A stretch of DNA of 64,000 nucleotides from Spirodela intermedia (lineage: Eukaryota > Streptophyta > Magnoliopsida > Alismatales > Araceae), in assembly GCA_902729315.2 (NCBI GenBank), contig LR746265.1:379501-443500 (forward strand), read 5' to 3'. Under the pieces are notes generated by a model. It was given only the letters and a program-made list of their open reading frames with translations, was not told the DNA's origin and did no database searches. Position numbers and translations under genes: made by a program. The number at the start of each line of letters is the position of its first letter. Position 1 is the first letter of the stretch. Below are positions 41,051-57,424 of the stretch, piece after piece.

Positions 41051-43204
41051 TTAATCTTTGTGTACAAATTCGATCTTGTTCGGATCCCTCCTCCCCTGAG
41101 ACATGCGCAGTTTACTCCTCCCCATGTGGGTCATGAGGGTGGCCAGGCACCGGTAGATCCCCTCCGCCATGAGATGGGAGCAGTCCTCCACGAAGAACTG
41201 GTGGATCCTCCCGTCAATCTCGATCCAGCTGCAGCCGGGGGTCTTCTTCAACCTCTGCTCCTTCATCCTCCCTCTCGCCCTCCGCACCTCCTCCCATCTC
41301 CCGGCGGAGGCGTACATATTCGAGAGGATTACGAGATTTGAATCGTGCTCGTCCGGATCCGTCCCGGCGAGGAGCCCGGCGACCTCGTCGCCGACGGCGA
41401 GATTCCTGTGCAGGCGGCACGCCGAGAACAGAGACCCCAGGATCCCCGCGTCCGCCTTCATGGCAGGCCTCTCCTGGAGCAGCTCCAAGGCTTCCTCGAC
41501 CCTCCCGGAGCGCCCCAGGAGATCAACCAGGCAGGAGTAGTGCTCTACGCCCGGCTCAATCCGATGCCCCTTCTTCATCTCGTCGAAAAGACGGCAGCCT
41601 TCCTCGACGAGCCCCCCGTGGCTGCAAGCGGAGATCACGGCAAGGAAGCAGACGCGATCGGGCGCCGCCGCCTCTGAGCTCTCCATCTCTCGGAAGAGCT
41701 CCACGGCCTCCCTCGCCCGGCCATGGGAGCCATACGCCGCGATCATGGAGGTCCAGGAGACGAGGTCCCTCGCGGGCAAACCGTCGAACACCCTGCGCGC
41801 CTCTTCCACTGCGCCGCACTTGGCGTACATGTCCAGCACCGCGCTCATGACGATCTCGTTCGATCCGAGCCCGGCTTCGACAGCGGCGCCGTGGATCTCT
41901 CTACCCTGTTCAAGCGCCGCCAGCTGCGAGCATGCCGGCAGCACGCTGGCGAAGGTGACGGCGTCGGGCCTCACCTCCAGAGACCTCATCGCGCGGAAAA
42001 CCTCCACAGCCTTGAAGAACTCCCCCGCCATGGCGTGCCCCGAGATCACCACATTCCACAGCACCGTCTTCTTCTTCTTCTCCACTCGGGAGACGCCCCC
42101 GAACACCCGCTGTGCGCATCCCACGCGGCCGCATCTGAAGTAGAGGTCGATGAGGGAGCTCTGGACGAAGACGTCTGCTTCCACCTCCCGCCTCACTAGG
42201 TACCCGTGGAGGAACCTCCCCCGCCGCAGGTCGGAGGACCGAGAGCACACCGTGAGGAGGGTGCTCAGGGTGGTCTCCGTGGGCCTCACTCTCTCCCTCT
42301 CCATCCTCTCCAACAGCGCCACGGGTGTCTCGCTGTCCCCGCCAGCGGCGGCGGCGTATGCGCCGATCATGGAGTTCCAGGCGACCACGCCCTTCGCGGG
42401 GATCCGCTCGAAGACATCTCTGGCGCTCTCCAGGCGCCCGCACTTGCCGTACATGTCAACGAGGGCGGTGCCGACGAAGTCGTCCACCGGGACCCCGCGC
42501 CTCGTCAGGTCCTCGTGTATCTGCCTCCCCGTCTCCGGTGCCGGCAGCCGCGCGCAGGCCGAGAGGGCGGTCGTGAATGTGACCGCGTCGGGCTCGAAGC
42601 CGCTGCTCTTCATCCGTTCGAACACCTCCAGGGTCTTGGAAGCCTGCCCATCCTGGTAATAGCAGGAGATCACCGTGTTCCAAGATGGCACGTCTCTCTG
42701 GGGCATTTCGTCGAACACGCGGATGGCGGCATCGAACAGGCCGCACTTGGCGTACATGCCCACCAGGGAGCTCGCCACCACGGCGTCGGCCGCGCAGCCA
42801 GACTTCACCACCAGGGCGTGGAGCTCCCTCCCCTCCTTGTCGCTGCCCAGCCCCGCGCAGGCCTTAAGGACGCTCGGGAAGGTGTACCCGTCGGCGCGGG
42901 CCAGCTTGGACTGCCGGAGGCGGCGGAAGAGGAGGAGGGCGTCGCGGTGGAGGCGGCTCCTGGAGTGCCCCGCCAGGAGGGCGTTCCAGAGGGTGATGTC
43001 CGCCGGGTCACCGGCGGCGGCGAAGACCAGCCGCGCGGGGACCGGCAGATTGCAGGCGAGGTAGAGGTTGACGAGGCCCTTGCAGACGGCGGGGTCCCCC
43101 TGCAGACCCAGAGAGATGGCTTTCTGGTGGAGCAGCAGCCCTGGCTTCAACATCTTGGCCCCGGCGCTCGCCTTCAGCCGAGCCACCAGGCACCGGGCCT
43201 CCAT
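41051..43204 (-). CDS. PCMP-E14: PLS-class (E subgroup) pentatricopeptide-repeat protein, At5g27110-like
   Basis: A 717-residue, intronless, organelle-type RNA-binding protein. PPR motifs run almost end to end; signature phrases include LVNLYLACNLPVPARLVF, VVASSLVGMYAKCGLFDAAI, RVFDEMPQRDVPSWNTVISC, VDMYGKCGRLESARDVFERI, LIDLYFRCGRVGCAQRVF and VLDMYAKCGAVEEARRVFDG. The C-terminal E/E+ region (GCSWIEIDGRIHQFFVEDCS) lies near residues 650-680, and there is no DYW deaminase domain. Proteins of this class usually assist C-to-U editing or other RNA processing in mitochondria or chloroplasts; the target is unknown. Order and wording match Arabidopsis At5g27110 (about 690 aa) along the whole length. 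A short Lys run (VEKKKKTVLW) sits between two repeats. Codons are strongly GC-ending, which leaves long spurious frames on the other strand. Confidence 0.95.
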   Translation of the reverse strand: MEARCLVARLKASAGAKMLKPGLLLHQKAISLGLQGDPAVCKGLVNLYLACNLPVPARLVFAAAGDPADITLWNALLAGHSRSRLHRDALLLFRRLRQSKLARADGYTFPSVLKACAGLGSDKEGRELHALVVKSGCAADAVVASSLVGMYAKCGLFDAAIRVFDEMPQRDVPSWNTVISCYYQDGQASKTLEVFERMKSSGFEPDAVTFTTALSACARLPAPETGRQIHEDLTRRGVPVDDFVGTALVDMYGKCGRLESARDVFERIPAKGVVAWNSMIGAYAAAAGGDSETPVALLERMERERVRPTETTLSTLLTVCSRSSDLRRGRFLHGYLVRREVEADVFVQSSLIDLYFRCGRVGCAQRVFGGVSRVEKKKKTVLWNVVISGHAMAGEFFKAVEVFRAMRSLEVRPDAVTFASVLPACSQLAALEQGREIHGAAVEAGLGSNEIVMSAVLDMYAKCGAVEEARRVFDGLPARDLVSWTSMIAAYGSHGRAREAVELFREMESSEAAAPDRVCFLAVISACSHGGLVEEGCRLFDEMKKGHRIEPGVEHYSCLVDLLGRSGRVEEALELLQERPAMKADAGILGSLFSACRLHRNLAVGDEVAGLLAGTDPDEHDSNLVILSNMYASAGRWEEVRRARGRMKEQRLKKTPGCSWIEIDGRIHQFFVEDCSHLMAEGIYRCLATLMTHMGRSKLRMSQGRRDPNKIEFVHKD

Positions 43205-43331
43205 CCCCTCCCCGCCGCCTGGACGCGGCGGTGGCGGCGGCGCCGGGGGGAGGGGAAGGCGGGGGAGTGAATATGAGATTTAGAAAGGTTTTTTTTTTTT
43301 TTTTTGCCAATTTCTCGTGATGACAACACAG

Positions 43332-44752
43332 TCACATTGATGGGAGGAGAAGTGGGATGCAGAGACTCGGCGACCTTCGACGTCCGTTGACTTGAGATGG
43401 GAGCTCGCCGGCGATCAGTCTGGGAGGATGATCGGTAAACAGTAAGCGGGTGACGGATGTCGTTGGCTGGGAGAGATCGAGGGAGAGGAGGTGCTTAGTA
43501 CCTGTATGACAGAACGAGCAGGAGAAGCAGAGCAGCCACTTGTAGTGCGGCGGAGGCGGCTTGGGCGGCCCTCTGGGAGAGTGTAGCACCGCCGCTTCTT
43601 TGCTCTCCGGCTCTGGCTTCTGAGGTTGCTGCTCCGGCACCACCTTCAGAGACCCGATTCCTCCTGGCAATCTGCAGAGGACGATGACCCAAATGCCACT
43701 GACGAGTTTCCATCTCTGATGAACCAGAAGTCTAGAGAGATGGAGAGAGAGAGAGAGAGAGGTACATGGGAAACGCAAACGACTGAATGCTGCTGGCGTC
43801 CGACCGACGAGAGGAGCTAGAAGAGTGAAGAGTGCCCTCAGCAGGAACCACTCTGCCGTTGGCGTGTTCTTCTTCGACTGCTTTCATGACGTCCTTCATG
43901 GCCTCTGCATTCGTCTGTTCAGCAGAAGCAGTTCGGCCGGAATGGCCCGACCTTCCCAAACTCATCTCGCCGGAGTGGAATGTCGAAGGAACCGCCGAGG
44001 GGGCCGCCCCCGGCGGCGGGCTGTAGGAGAAGTCCCCCGGGTCGCCGGAGCGGCCTATGAGGAAGACGTGATCCCTTGAAAAGCTGGAGTTTCCCATCTG
44101 GATGCTGAACAGGGATTCATTAGAAGCGGTGCTCCAATCCCCAGGCGCCGTTGACTTGGGCCTCGCGAAAACGGAAGCCGGGATCCTGTTGGGATCGTAT
44201 CCGTCAATCCTTCCCGATTCTTGGATTGGTGTCTGAATCGGTCCGACAAGTCGCCCGGAGCTATCTGCTGGATTAAATCACGTTAAACATCGATGAAAAC
44301 AGAATCGAATTGGGGCAGACCTAAGTAGGACGAGGGTTTCTTCCTCCTAACCTCGATCAGGGTCTTCAGATCCGGTGAATACCGCTCGATTTCCGGGTTT
44401 GTCATCCGCGGGGGAGGAATTCGTTGCGCCGAGCGGCTTCTCCAGTTCGGCGTTGCTCCGCTCAGTTGCTTCACCGGTGATCGGCTTGGTAAGTGCCGTC
44501 GCAGTTAACTGGAAGAAATCATCCTCAGATGAAGAGCCTGAGGAAGTGGAAGATGAACTGGAGTTGACTTTCTTGTGTTCTGCTTTTCTTTCCGAAATGA
44601 TTGAAGCCTGTGCTCTGACCCCGTCGTCAATGCCTTCAACATCTCTGTTCTCGTTCTTCTGACTGTTATTCGTAGCACTGTCCATGATCGTAATCCCTCG
44701 TGCCTTCTCTACTACCACCATTAGACCGTCACTGCCCAGATCAATGGAGCCG
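43332..44752 (-). CDS. Uncharacterised plant protein, Ser-rich with Cys-containing C terminus
   Basis: I recognise this as a conserved plant family of unknown function but cannot name a role. Exons: 44721 (or 44752)-44352, 44264-43766 and 43671-43332, with frame-preserving GT-AG junctions, about 402 aa. Features in order: MVVVEKARGITI, a Ser-rich acidic stretch (SSSSSTSSGSSSEDDFFQLT), ALTKPI, NRIPASVFARPKS, WSTASNESLFSIQMGNSSFS, RDHVFLIGRSGD, SSSSSRRSDASSIQSFAFP and a Pro/Glu-rich tail ending YKWLLCFSCSFC. The clustered Cys residues could be lipidated (inference). An acceptor at 44753-44755 opens an in-frame extension GSIDLGSDGL before the Met, so the true start may be in an upstream exon near 45.2 kb. 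A GTACTAAG donor at 43501 could also end the last exon early. Confidence 0.75.
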
Positions 44753-45446
44753 CTGAAGGTAGGATAAAGATGTGGAAAAAGAAATCACGACGATGATGAA
44801 GCACTCCCTAATTTTCACATCGGCATGTAGAGTATGATCATTAGTCTCCTATATGTGACGAGCGTCACACCGTGCAGTGAGTACTCGATTGAGAAGGAGC
44901 ATCCAATTCTTCTTCGGATCCGTCACAGGGCGGCGCCACAAGCTCAAACAAAAACAGATCATATGCGTCGGAGGACAAATGTTAGTCTACTATATTTAGG
45001 TTGATGATGAGCAGAGTTTGATGTCTGTCAAAACCGAAATCGAACAGAGTAGAGTTGTTCATGCTGAAGCACGATCCAGAGAAGAACAGCAAAAGGAAAA
45101 ATAGATCGTAGAGGCGACCAAGAACGTTTCCGGCATTTGACGTCAAATCTCCTGATTCAACAAGAGTCGCAGATGATATGATGGAAGGAACGACCGCCAT
45201 TCCGACAAATTACCACGTCAAAGCCTTCCAATCGGGCGCAGATATAAAGAAAAGAAGATTATATTGTCAGATCTGAAAAGACTACCTCGATTAGCAAGTC
45301 GCTCGATGGACCCCAAGAAGCGAAGCGCTCAGAGGAGAAAAATGAAGAAACGTGACGATCATCTGTTCTATTCGACTCTCTTCCCCGCCAGAACGACGCT
45401 TCTCTCACACCGACGCTCTGGAATTCCAGGTGATAAGGTGATCCAC

Positions 45447-45448
<2 letters not shown>

Positions 45449-45479
<31 letters not shown>
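45449..45479. repeat. (GA)n microsatellite
   Basis: About fifteen uninterrupted GA units. Confidence 0.95.
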
Positions 45480-45484
<5 letters not shown>

Positions 45485-46271
45485 ATTTCGATCGTCCAAC
45501 GCCTGCCAGATGTCAAGAACTTAAACGACTGCGAAGAGGAGGGGGAATTCCAGCCGGGCAAGGTCAGACCTAGTGAGCAGCGGTCACTGCTCCCTCCCCT
45601 CCCCTCCCCTCTCTTCCCCGCCATCTCCCTCTTCCTCGGGAGGGCGCAGGCCGAGAGGGCGGCGAGGGAGAGGGAGGGGCGGAGAGAGAGAGAGAGAGAG
45701 AAGGCGGACCGGATGTTTCGAACCCCCGGCGATTCCCGCGGTTTCCAGCCTTTTCTTCTTCCTTATTTGGATTTAAATCACCAAACTTCTATTTGAAGGA
45801 AATCAGAAGCTAACCATAAACAGACCGGTAACGAGGGAAGGGTTATCCTCGTAGATGACTTATTTGCCCTCAACATCGTGATCTGGACAGCTTAGACCAC
45901 ATCCGACCATCCGTTGGATAAGCCCAACCGCTGGGTCTGTTGAACCCAGGTCAGGTCACCGCAAAAATCTCCGATAGGCCGAGGGAGGTGACGGTAACTC
46001 GAAATCGGATTTTCGGACGTGGATTCCAACCTCTGTTTTCCCGCGAGCCAAATCCGATTCCCATGCGCACGTGGGCGTGTACATTTCCATAAATGCCCTT
46101 CCGGATGTACCAGCTGTGATTAACCAGGGGACGTAATTGAGCTCGCGAAGGCGAGGGTTAGCATATTTATTCCAGATTTTTGAGGGGGATCATTAAAAAT
46201 CACGCAGTTTGGTGCTAAAATTATTTATTTAAAAAATTCCCAGCACGAAAAAAAAGGGCACTTAAATTCAC

Positions 46272-46274
<3 letters not shown>

Positions 46275-46312
<38 letters not shown>
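46275..46312. repeat. (AG)n microsatellite, 3' flank of NDR
   Basis: Nineteen AG units, about 110 bases beyond the NDR stop codon, so probably in its 3' untranslated region as (CT)n. Confidence 0.95.
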
Positions 46313-46316
<4 letters not shown>

Positions 46317-46424
46317 GTCGTGTAGTATTTACATTACAAGACGCCCGCTTTGTAGTATCCAAGCAGATACTATAAATGGAAAGAATTATACAGGTATGGA
46401 GGGAGGAAGAGGGGTCGGCGTGCA

Positions 46425-52379
<5,955 letters not shown>

Positions 52380-53850
52380 TATCCACAACGAAACCAACTC
52401 AAAAAAAATTATACGACAGACATCCTCGTGAGCATCCTTACTTTGACAACCTAAAATCTAAAAACATCGGACGGACTCAACCAGGACAGCCTCCCGACTC
52501 AACACCAATCTCGACTACTTCTCGAAGAAATAGTAGTGAGTTGCACACTAAGAACAGAGATAGCATTTCACACTTCGATTTTTCTCCCACTGTGAAATAA
52601 ATCAGCGCGAGATTCCTTCTCGGATAAGAGTTCCGATTTCTGATGAAAAACGACGAATCAGAGCAGACGCGACACGAGAGGAAGCGGAAACATAAGAATA
52701 CCACAGAACGAAAACCAAAAGCAAAATACTTGAAAAACGAATCAGATTCCCCGGTCTTGATCGCGGAACCTCAAATGAAGATGCACATTCCCCTCCCTGC
52801 GAAGAATCCATCCCATCCACAATCTTTTGTAAGAGTCACGATCCCATCGAGGGTGGTTAACGGTCCCCACCATCCACGAGGCGCAAATAGCCCGAACTCC
52901 CACCGGTCAACAACCGATCCGAAAGAAATGCCCAGGCCTCTACTCCACCATCCGGCCCGTGCAACCACACCACAAAGCGGGCAGAGAGGAGGCGCAACGA
53001 GAGCCCAAGGTTCTCGAAGCCGGACTGTGGGAGCCGACAGAAGAAGAAGACAGAACCTACTTTCGGAAAAGAAGAAGAGGGAGGACAAAGCGAGGCCACG
53101 GGAAGGCGGGATCCGACAGACACAGAATGCGAGAGCGGCTGCTGGCCTCCCCGCTGAGAACCCGGAGGACCGGGGGTCTCCCCCGGGCGACGAACAACCA
53201 GCAAGGATGCGACTGGATCCCCCGCGGGATCCGGAGAGGGCGACGATCGGGAGGAACCCCCCCCCTCCCAAATTGGTGAAGATCGGGAGGGGGAACGGAG
53301 GGGAATCGGCCACCCTAGGAATACCGACGCCGATGCGACTCCCCGCCAACGGAACCCGCCATTCCCGCTTTGCCTGCACCGGCGGAGAGCAACGGCCCCG
53401 CCTTTAATCGACGCCCAGTTCTTCGAAACGGCTATCTTTTTGACATAAAAGACCCTGAAAATATTTCAATCTCCGATCACACTCAGGGCTTTGAGCTCGC
53501 GGAGAAGACCCCCTACCCTCCCCCCTGGAGCTCACTCGCACCGGTACACGGGATGCCGAAGATGGGGACCCCTTCGCAAATACCCGGGTGGGGCGGGGCC
53601 AAAACGAGAGATCCGGAAGCATTTATCCAAAAAGAAGATCGTACGGACGTCGTCGCCCGCGTCTGGTGACGTGGCAGACAGGATACGACAACGTCTCGGT
53701 TCACAGCGAGACCGCAGAATAAGAAAGAGAACGGCTGCTTCAGAGGTGGTGCACGAATATATAAGAAATAAATGTCAAATAATAAAAAACTCATTATTTT
53801 ATGTATTATTTTTATTATTTATTAAGTGGAGGAATTAGGCGTGGGCTGGA
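52380..53850. other. 5' flank of NDR and 3' flank of the ABCI20-like gene
   Basis: The first ~500 bases probably contain the NDR leader and promoter. The middle (52.8-53.6 kb) is GC-rich and open in several frames on both strands. These frames are rich in Arg, Pro and Ser and resemble no known protein, so I do not call a gene. The end contains an AT-rich stretch around 53.75-53.82 kb near the ABCI20-like stop codon. Confidence 0.55.
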
Positions 53851-56227
53851 TCAACGGAAGTAGGCCATGTGCCTGGAGGATCTGAAGGGGGAGTTGCCGA
53901 AAGGGGAGGAGGCGGCGGCGGCCTTCTGGGGGCGCTTGGTCTCGGCGCGGAGCCACGACTCGACCACAGAGAGCAAGTTCTTGGCGCCCTTCATCTCCGG
54001 GAGCTCCGAGAGCGGCTCGGACCTCCTCAGCTCGCCGTCCTGGATGTAGGCCGCGTGGGTGGCCCAGGTCTCGAGCCCGTCGAAGATGTGGGTGGCGTAG
54101 ACGATGGTCGCTCCTCTCTGCGAACGGAGAACAGGATTTCAGTCGCCGGCGGCGGCGACGGCGGTGGCGGTGGAGAACCCTACCTGGTCGCATTCCTCCT
54201 TGAAGAAATCGAGGAGATCCATCCTGGTGACGACGTCGAGGTCGACGGTGATCTCGTCGAGCAGCAGGACCTGGGGAGATTATGGTTTCAGGGCCTCGAC
54301 CTGCGTCGAAGATTCGGAGAAACGGAGGGGAGGGGAGGAGGATTGCTGACCTTGAAAGGATGGAGGAGCCCCATGCATATCTGGACTCGCCGGCGCTGCC
54401 CGTCGGAGACTTTGTGCATCCGCCATTGTAGGTCGATGTCGAGCAGGTCGATCAGTTTCTCTCGCCTGGTAGGGTCGACCCCTTCCACTGCTAGGACAAA
54501 ATCATGAAACGGGAGCAGGATTTAAGAGATTTCTGGTTCACCTGCTTCACCAAAGTTAGGTATTCGTCTGCAAATCTTGGGTGAGGAACATAAGAGATTG
54601 AGAAAAGCTTGTCAGGGACATTGAGTAAGATCTCCAAATCAAATGGAGCATCCGTAGTTGATGGCAGACATCCGGGTAGCCGTTTCTTCAACAGAAAACG
54701 GTGGTTCCCCGACTGATGATCGAATTGTGAACAGTGTACTTTTCTATTCCTGACTAGTTTTCTGCCACGTTGAACCTCATGAGATTATGGCCTTGCTAGA
54801 TATAATTTAATAGACTTAATAGATTTATGGACACAAACACATTGCCCCTTAACACTTTTCGATGAGGATTTTCACTAGCTAAATGGTGTTCATTGCTGAT
54901 TCAGTCGGATAGCCCCGATTCTGTCAAATTCCGAGGGTAATTGTCACCTTTGTTAGGCTTTATATTCAAAAGACGACTAAAAAAGAGAAGATATCGCATT
55001 TACAAGAAGATCCAGAATATTTTGAACAAACTTAAAAATATGAGACATCAAAATTAGTAATCGTCAACAAAAAAAATTGATTTGAGATAATTCTAGTTCC
55101 ATCAGTACGGTGTGTGGCTAAGCCTTCTGAGAAGGAGAGGATGACGGTTATAACCACTTAGACTACCAACAGAGGTGGTACTGGAAAGAAGACATGAAAC
55201 TATTCATGGGCCTGATAAAATAAAATTAAAAAATCACTAATGCGTAGATAAATAGCATGACAGTAAGACAGATATGATTCAAACTGATGAATAAATCGTG
55301 TCGGTTGTAGAGCCCTACCTCCAAAAATCATGTGCTCCGCGGAGAAATCACCCTGCAGTGGAACATCACCCTAGAGAAAAAAAATGTTCACCAACATCAT
55401 CAGGATTATATAGCTTGAAGGCAGGAAATTTATCTTAAATATTCGGTGCTGGAAACCGTAATCATGCGAGAAATGATCATATTCGAATATGACCCCAAAG
55501 ATATATGTATATCCATCACTGGAATATACACAAAAATTCTATGTTCTGGGAAGTCGGAAGATTTAAATACTAGATAACACAAAATAATTGGAACAGGGGG
55601 CAGAAACTCACAGCAGAACCAATTGTTTTATTCCACGAACCACCGAGGTAGGCAAGGTCACCGCCGCAGATCAGTTGAGTATCGTGGAAAGCGGAACAAT
55701 TCAGCACCCGAACCACGTCTCTTCCTCCAACCATGTGCTTCCCAGCCAAAATCTTCAGTAACGTGGTCTTTCCTGCAAAAGGAAAACGGAAACAATGAAT
55801 AAGAGTTTCGAGGCACGAAAATAAAGAAACCGGGTCCAATATCCTGCCATTTCAGCAACAGGAGAATGTGAAAACCTAAAATAGAGACTGCGGGAGAATC
55901 GGAGATGCGCGAACAGGATTGCATGGTTTCAGCATCCAAATAAATCACGAAACCGAGAACACAGGAGCGGATCTAATGATCTCATCTCAAACAGACGCAC
56001 ATGAAAACAATTCCCGCAGAAAGAATCGCGACTTCACAAGGAGACGGACCGAGGCGACCAAATCGTGAACTGCCAAGCTTACCAGATCCATTGGCCCCGA
56101 TCAGGAGGCACCGTGAGCCGGGCGTCACTTCGAGATCGAACTGGACGAAGAGCGGCGGCTGCCCGTCGTAACTAAACTGCATGCCAGACACCTGGATGCC
56201 GCCGGCGTCTCCACTGTTGGTCTTCAT
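53851..56227 (-). CDS. ABCI20: Soluble ABC protein, ABCI19/20/21 subgroup
   Basis: A single nucleotide-binding domain without membrane segments. Arabidopsis ABCI19-21 are cytosolic or ER-associated proteins linked to cytokinin responses (family knowledge). Six exons: 56227-56083, 55772-55612, 55370-55319, 54487-54351, 54270-54184 and 54117-53851, total 282 aa. Walker A GANGSGKTT is at residues 44-52, with its Gly codon split by intron 1. The signature is VSDGQ at 146-150, Walker B LLLDE at 167-171 and the switch His in YATH at 204. Family-specific phrases include [54 protein letters not shown] and a terminal SSRHMAYFR. The start was chosen because relatives begin shortly before IKVSGMQ. All catalytic motifs are intact. 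Which of the three Arabidopsis paralogues is closest cannot be decided here. Confidence 0.94.
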
Positions 56228-57424
56228 CGCAGCTTCTCCTCTCCCTCCCCGTATTTTCCCCGGCCACTGCGCCTCGCCTCTTCGGTCCTCCTCCCTCCTC
56301 CCCCCAATAGACAAAGGCGCAGTTTTATAGCGCTCCCTCCTGAGGCGGGTTGGTTGGAGGGAGAAGCTCGCGCCACTAACCTTCTGACGTGGAGCAGGAC
56401 GCGACACTCGATGCGAGCCTTCACTCCTGACCGTTTGATTCGTATAATTTTGTCGGCACACTTACTAATTTATTTTTCGCCTTGATTAAAATAAAACATA
56501 AATTCTAAACCAGCGTTAAAACTCTGCTGGTGGGCCGGTGGGCCGGGCCAGGCTCCACGTCGGCCACGCGCACGGGGTTTGTTTCATAAAAATTACGTGG
56601 CCCAACGATTATCTGCCGCGTGGCGGATTCCCAATTAAGTGGATATTGGGCCAAACCATATATACGAATATCACCTAGTAGTATATATCGTTAATTCGTG
56701 CGTTTTAATCCCAGCGTTAACGATATATTTAAAATAATAATATTTTGTATAAAACCGTCATAATTTCCAAATTAACAGTTTTTAAAATATTCCACCGTCC
56801 TTTGCGTTTGACTTTCTAAAATATTACACAATTAATTTTTTTTTAAAAAGCCGGGCCGGTTCGGGCTGGGCGTTGGAGTAAGTTGATCAAGGTGGGTTTG
56901 GGGTGGCCCGGCCCGGGTCTTAGGGCTACCCGGAATCGCTCAAGGTGTATAAACAGAGTCTGGATTCCGGGAATCGTGGAAGACGGCGGTTATGTGGAGC
57001 GCCAATGTCCTAAAATGCGCAGATTATAGGGCTCGAGGCGGGACGGAAGGGAAGATCCTTTCCCCAGGAGCTTTCTCCGCCTGTTTTCGCCCTCTTCCTC
57101 GCCCTCGCCCTCTTCCTCTTTCTCTCCTCCTGCCAAATTCGGGGAAGAGGTCCATCAGGGTTTCCGATTGGGAGGGGGGGAGGCTTCGAGGCGGAGGATC
57201 TGGGGACGAAAAATTATCTATCGTCGCCGGTGGCGGCAGCGGCGGCGATTTCCTTGTCCTTTTTGTCTGCGGTGTTGGAGCTCGACGATTTCTAGGGATG
57301 GATTGATTTCAAGGGCTAGGCTGAACCGCTTGAAGTTGTTGAGAGCTTTTCCGGGATTTGTCGGTGTCCGGAGCTGCTCTGGTCGGCACCGTACGACCTG
57401 AGTTGAAATAAGATAGGAGCCGCC
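56228..57424. promoter_or_regulatory. Shared 1.2-kb divergent promoter region of ABCI20-like (-) and CHR8 (+)
   Basis: Head-to-head genes share this interval. It contains clustered TGGGCC/GGCCCA motifs (two within 56531-56546, and others near 56600, 56647 and 56900). These resemble the site II elements of plant housekeeping genes, and no other gene is seen. A TATA box serves the minus side only; the CHR8 side seems TATA-less. Confidence 0.55.
56323..56329 (-). promoter_or_regulatory. TATA box of the ABCI20-like gene
   Basis: On the minus strand the site reads GCTATAAAACTG, about 95 bases upstream of the start codon, implying a leader of about 65 bases. Confidence 0.65.

Larger units (their letters stand above)
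44753..46424. other. Upstream region of the uncharacterised gene; GA repeats
   Basis: It includes a candidate leader exon around 45.2 kb with a possible GTAATT donor near 45217, a C/T-rich stretch at 45590-45640 (repeated CCCCTC) and three GA microsatellites. No other gene was seen. The right end lies at the NDR stop codon. Confidence 0.5.

Noticed and set aside
42206-43270. A 354-codon plus-strand frame opposite the PPR gene
   Set aside because: It is a shadow of GC-rich PPR codons: Arg/Gly/His-rich, without any family signature, while the minus frame has clear PPR repeats.
52643-53407. A 254-codon plus-strand frame overlapping a 202-codon minus-strand frame
   Set aside because: Low-complexity Arg/Pro/Ser composition on both strands with no recognisable domain; best read as GC-rich NDR promoter or leader DNA.
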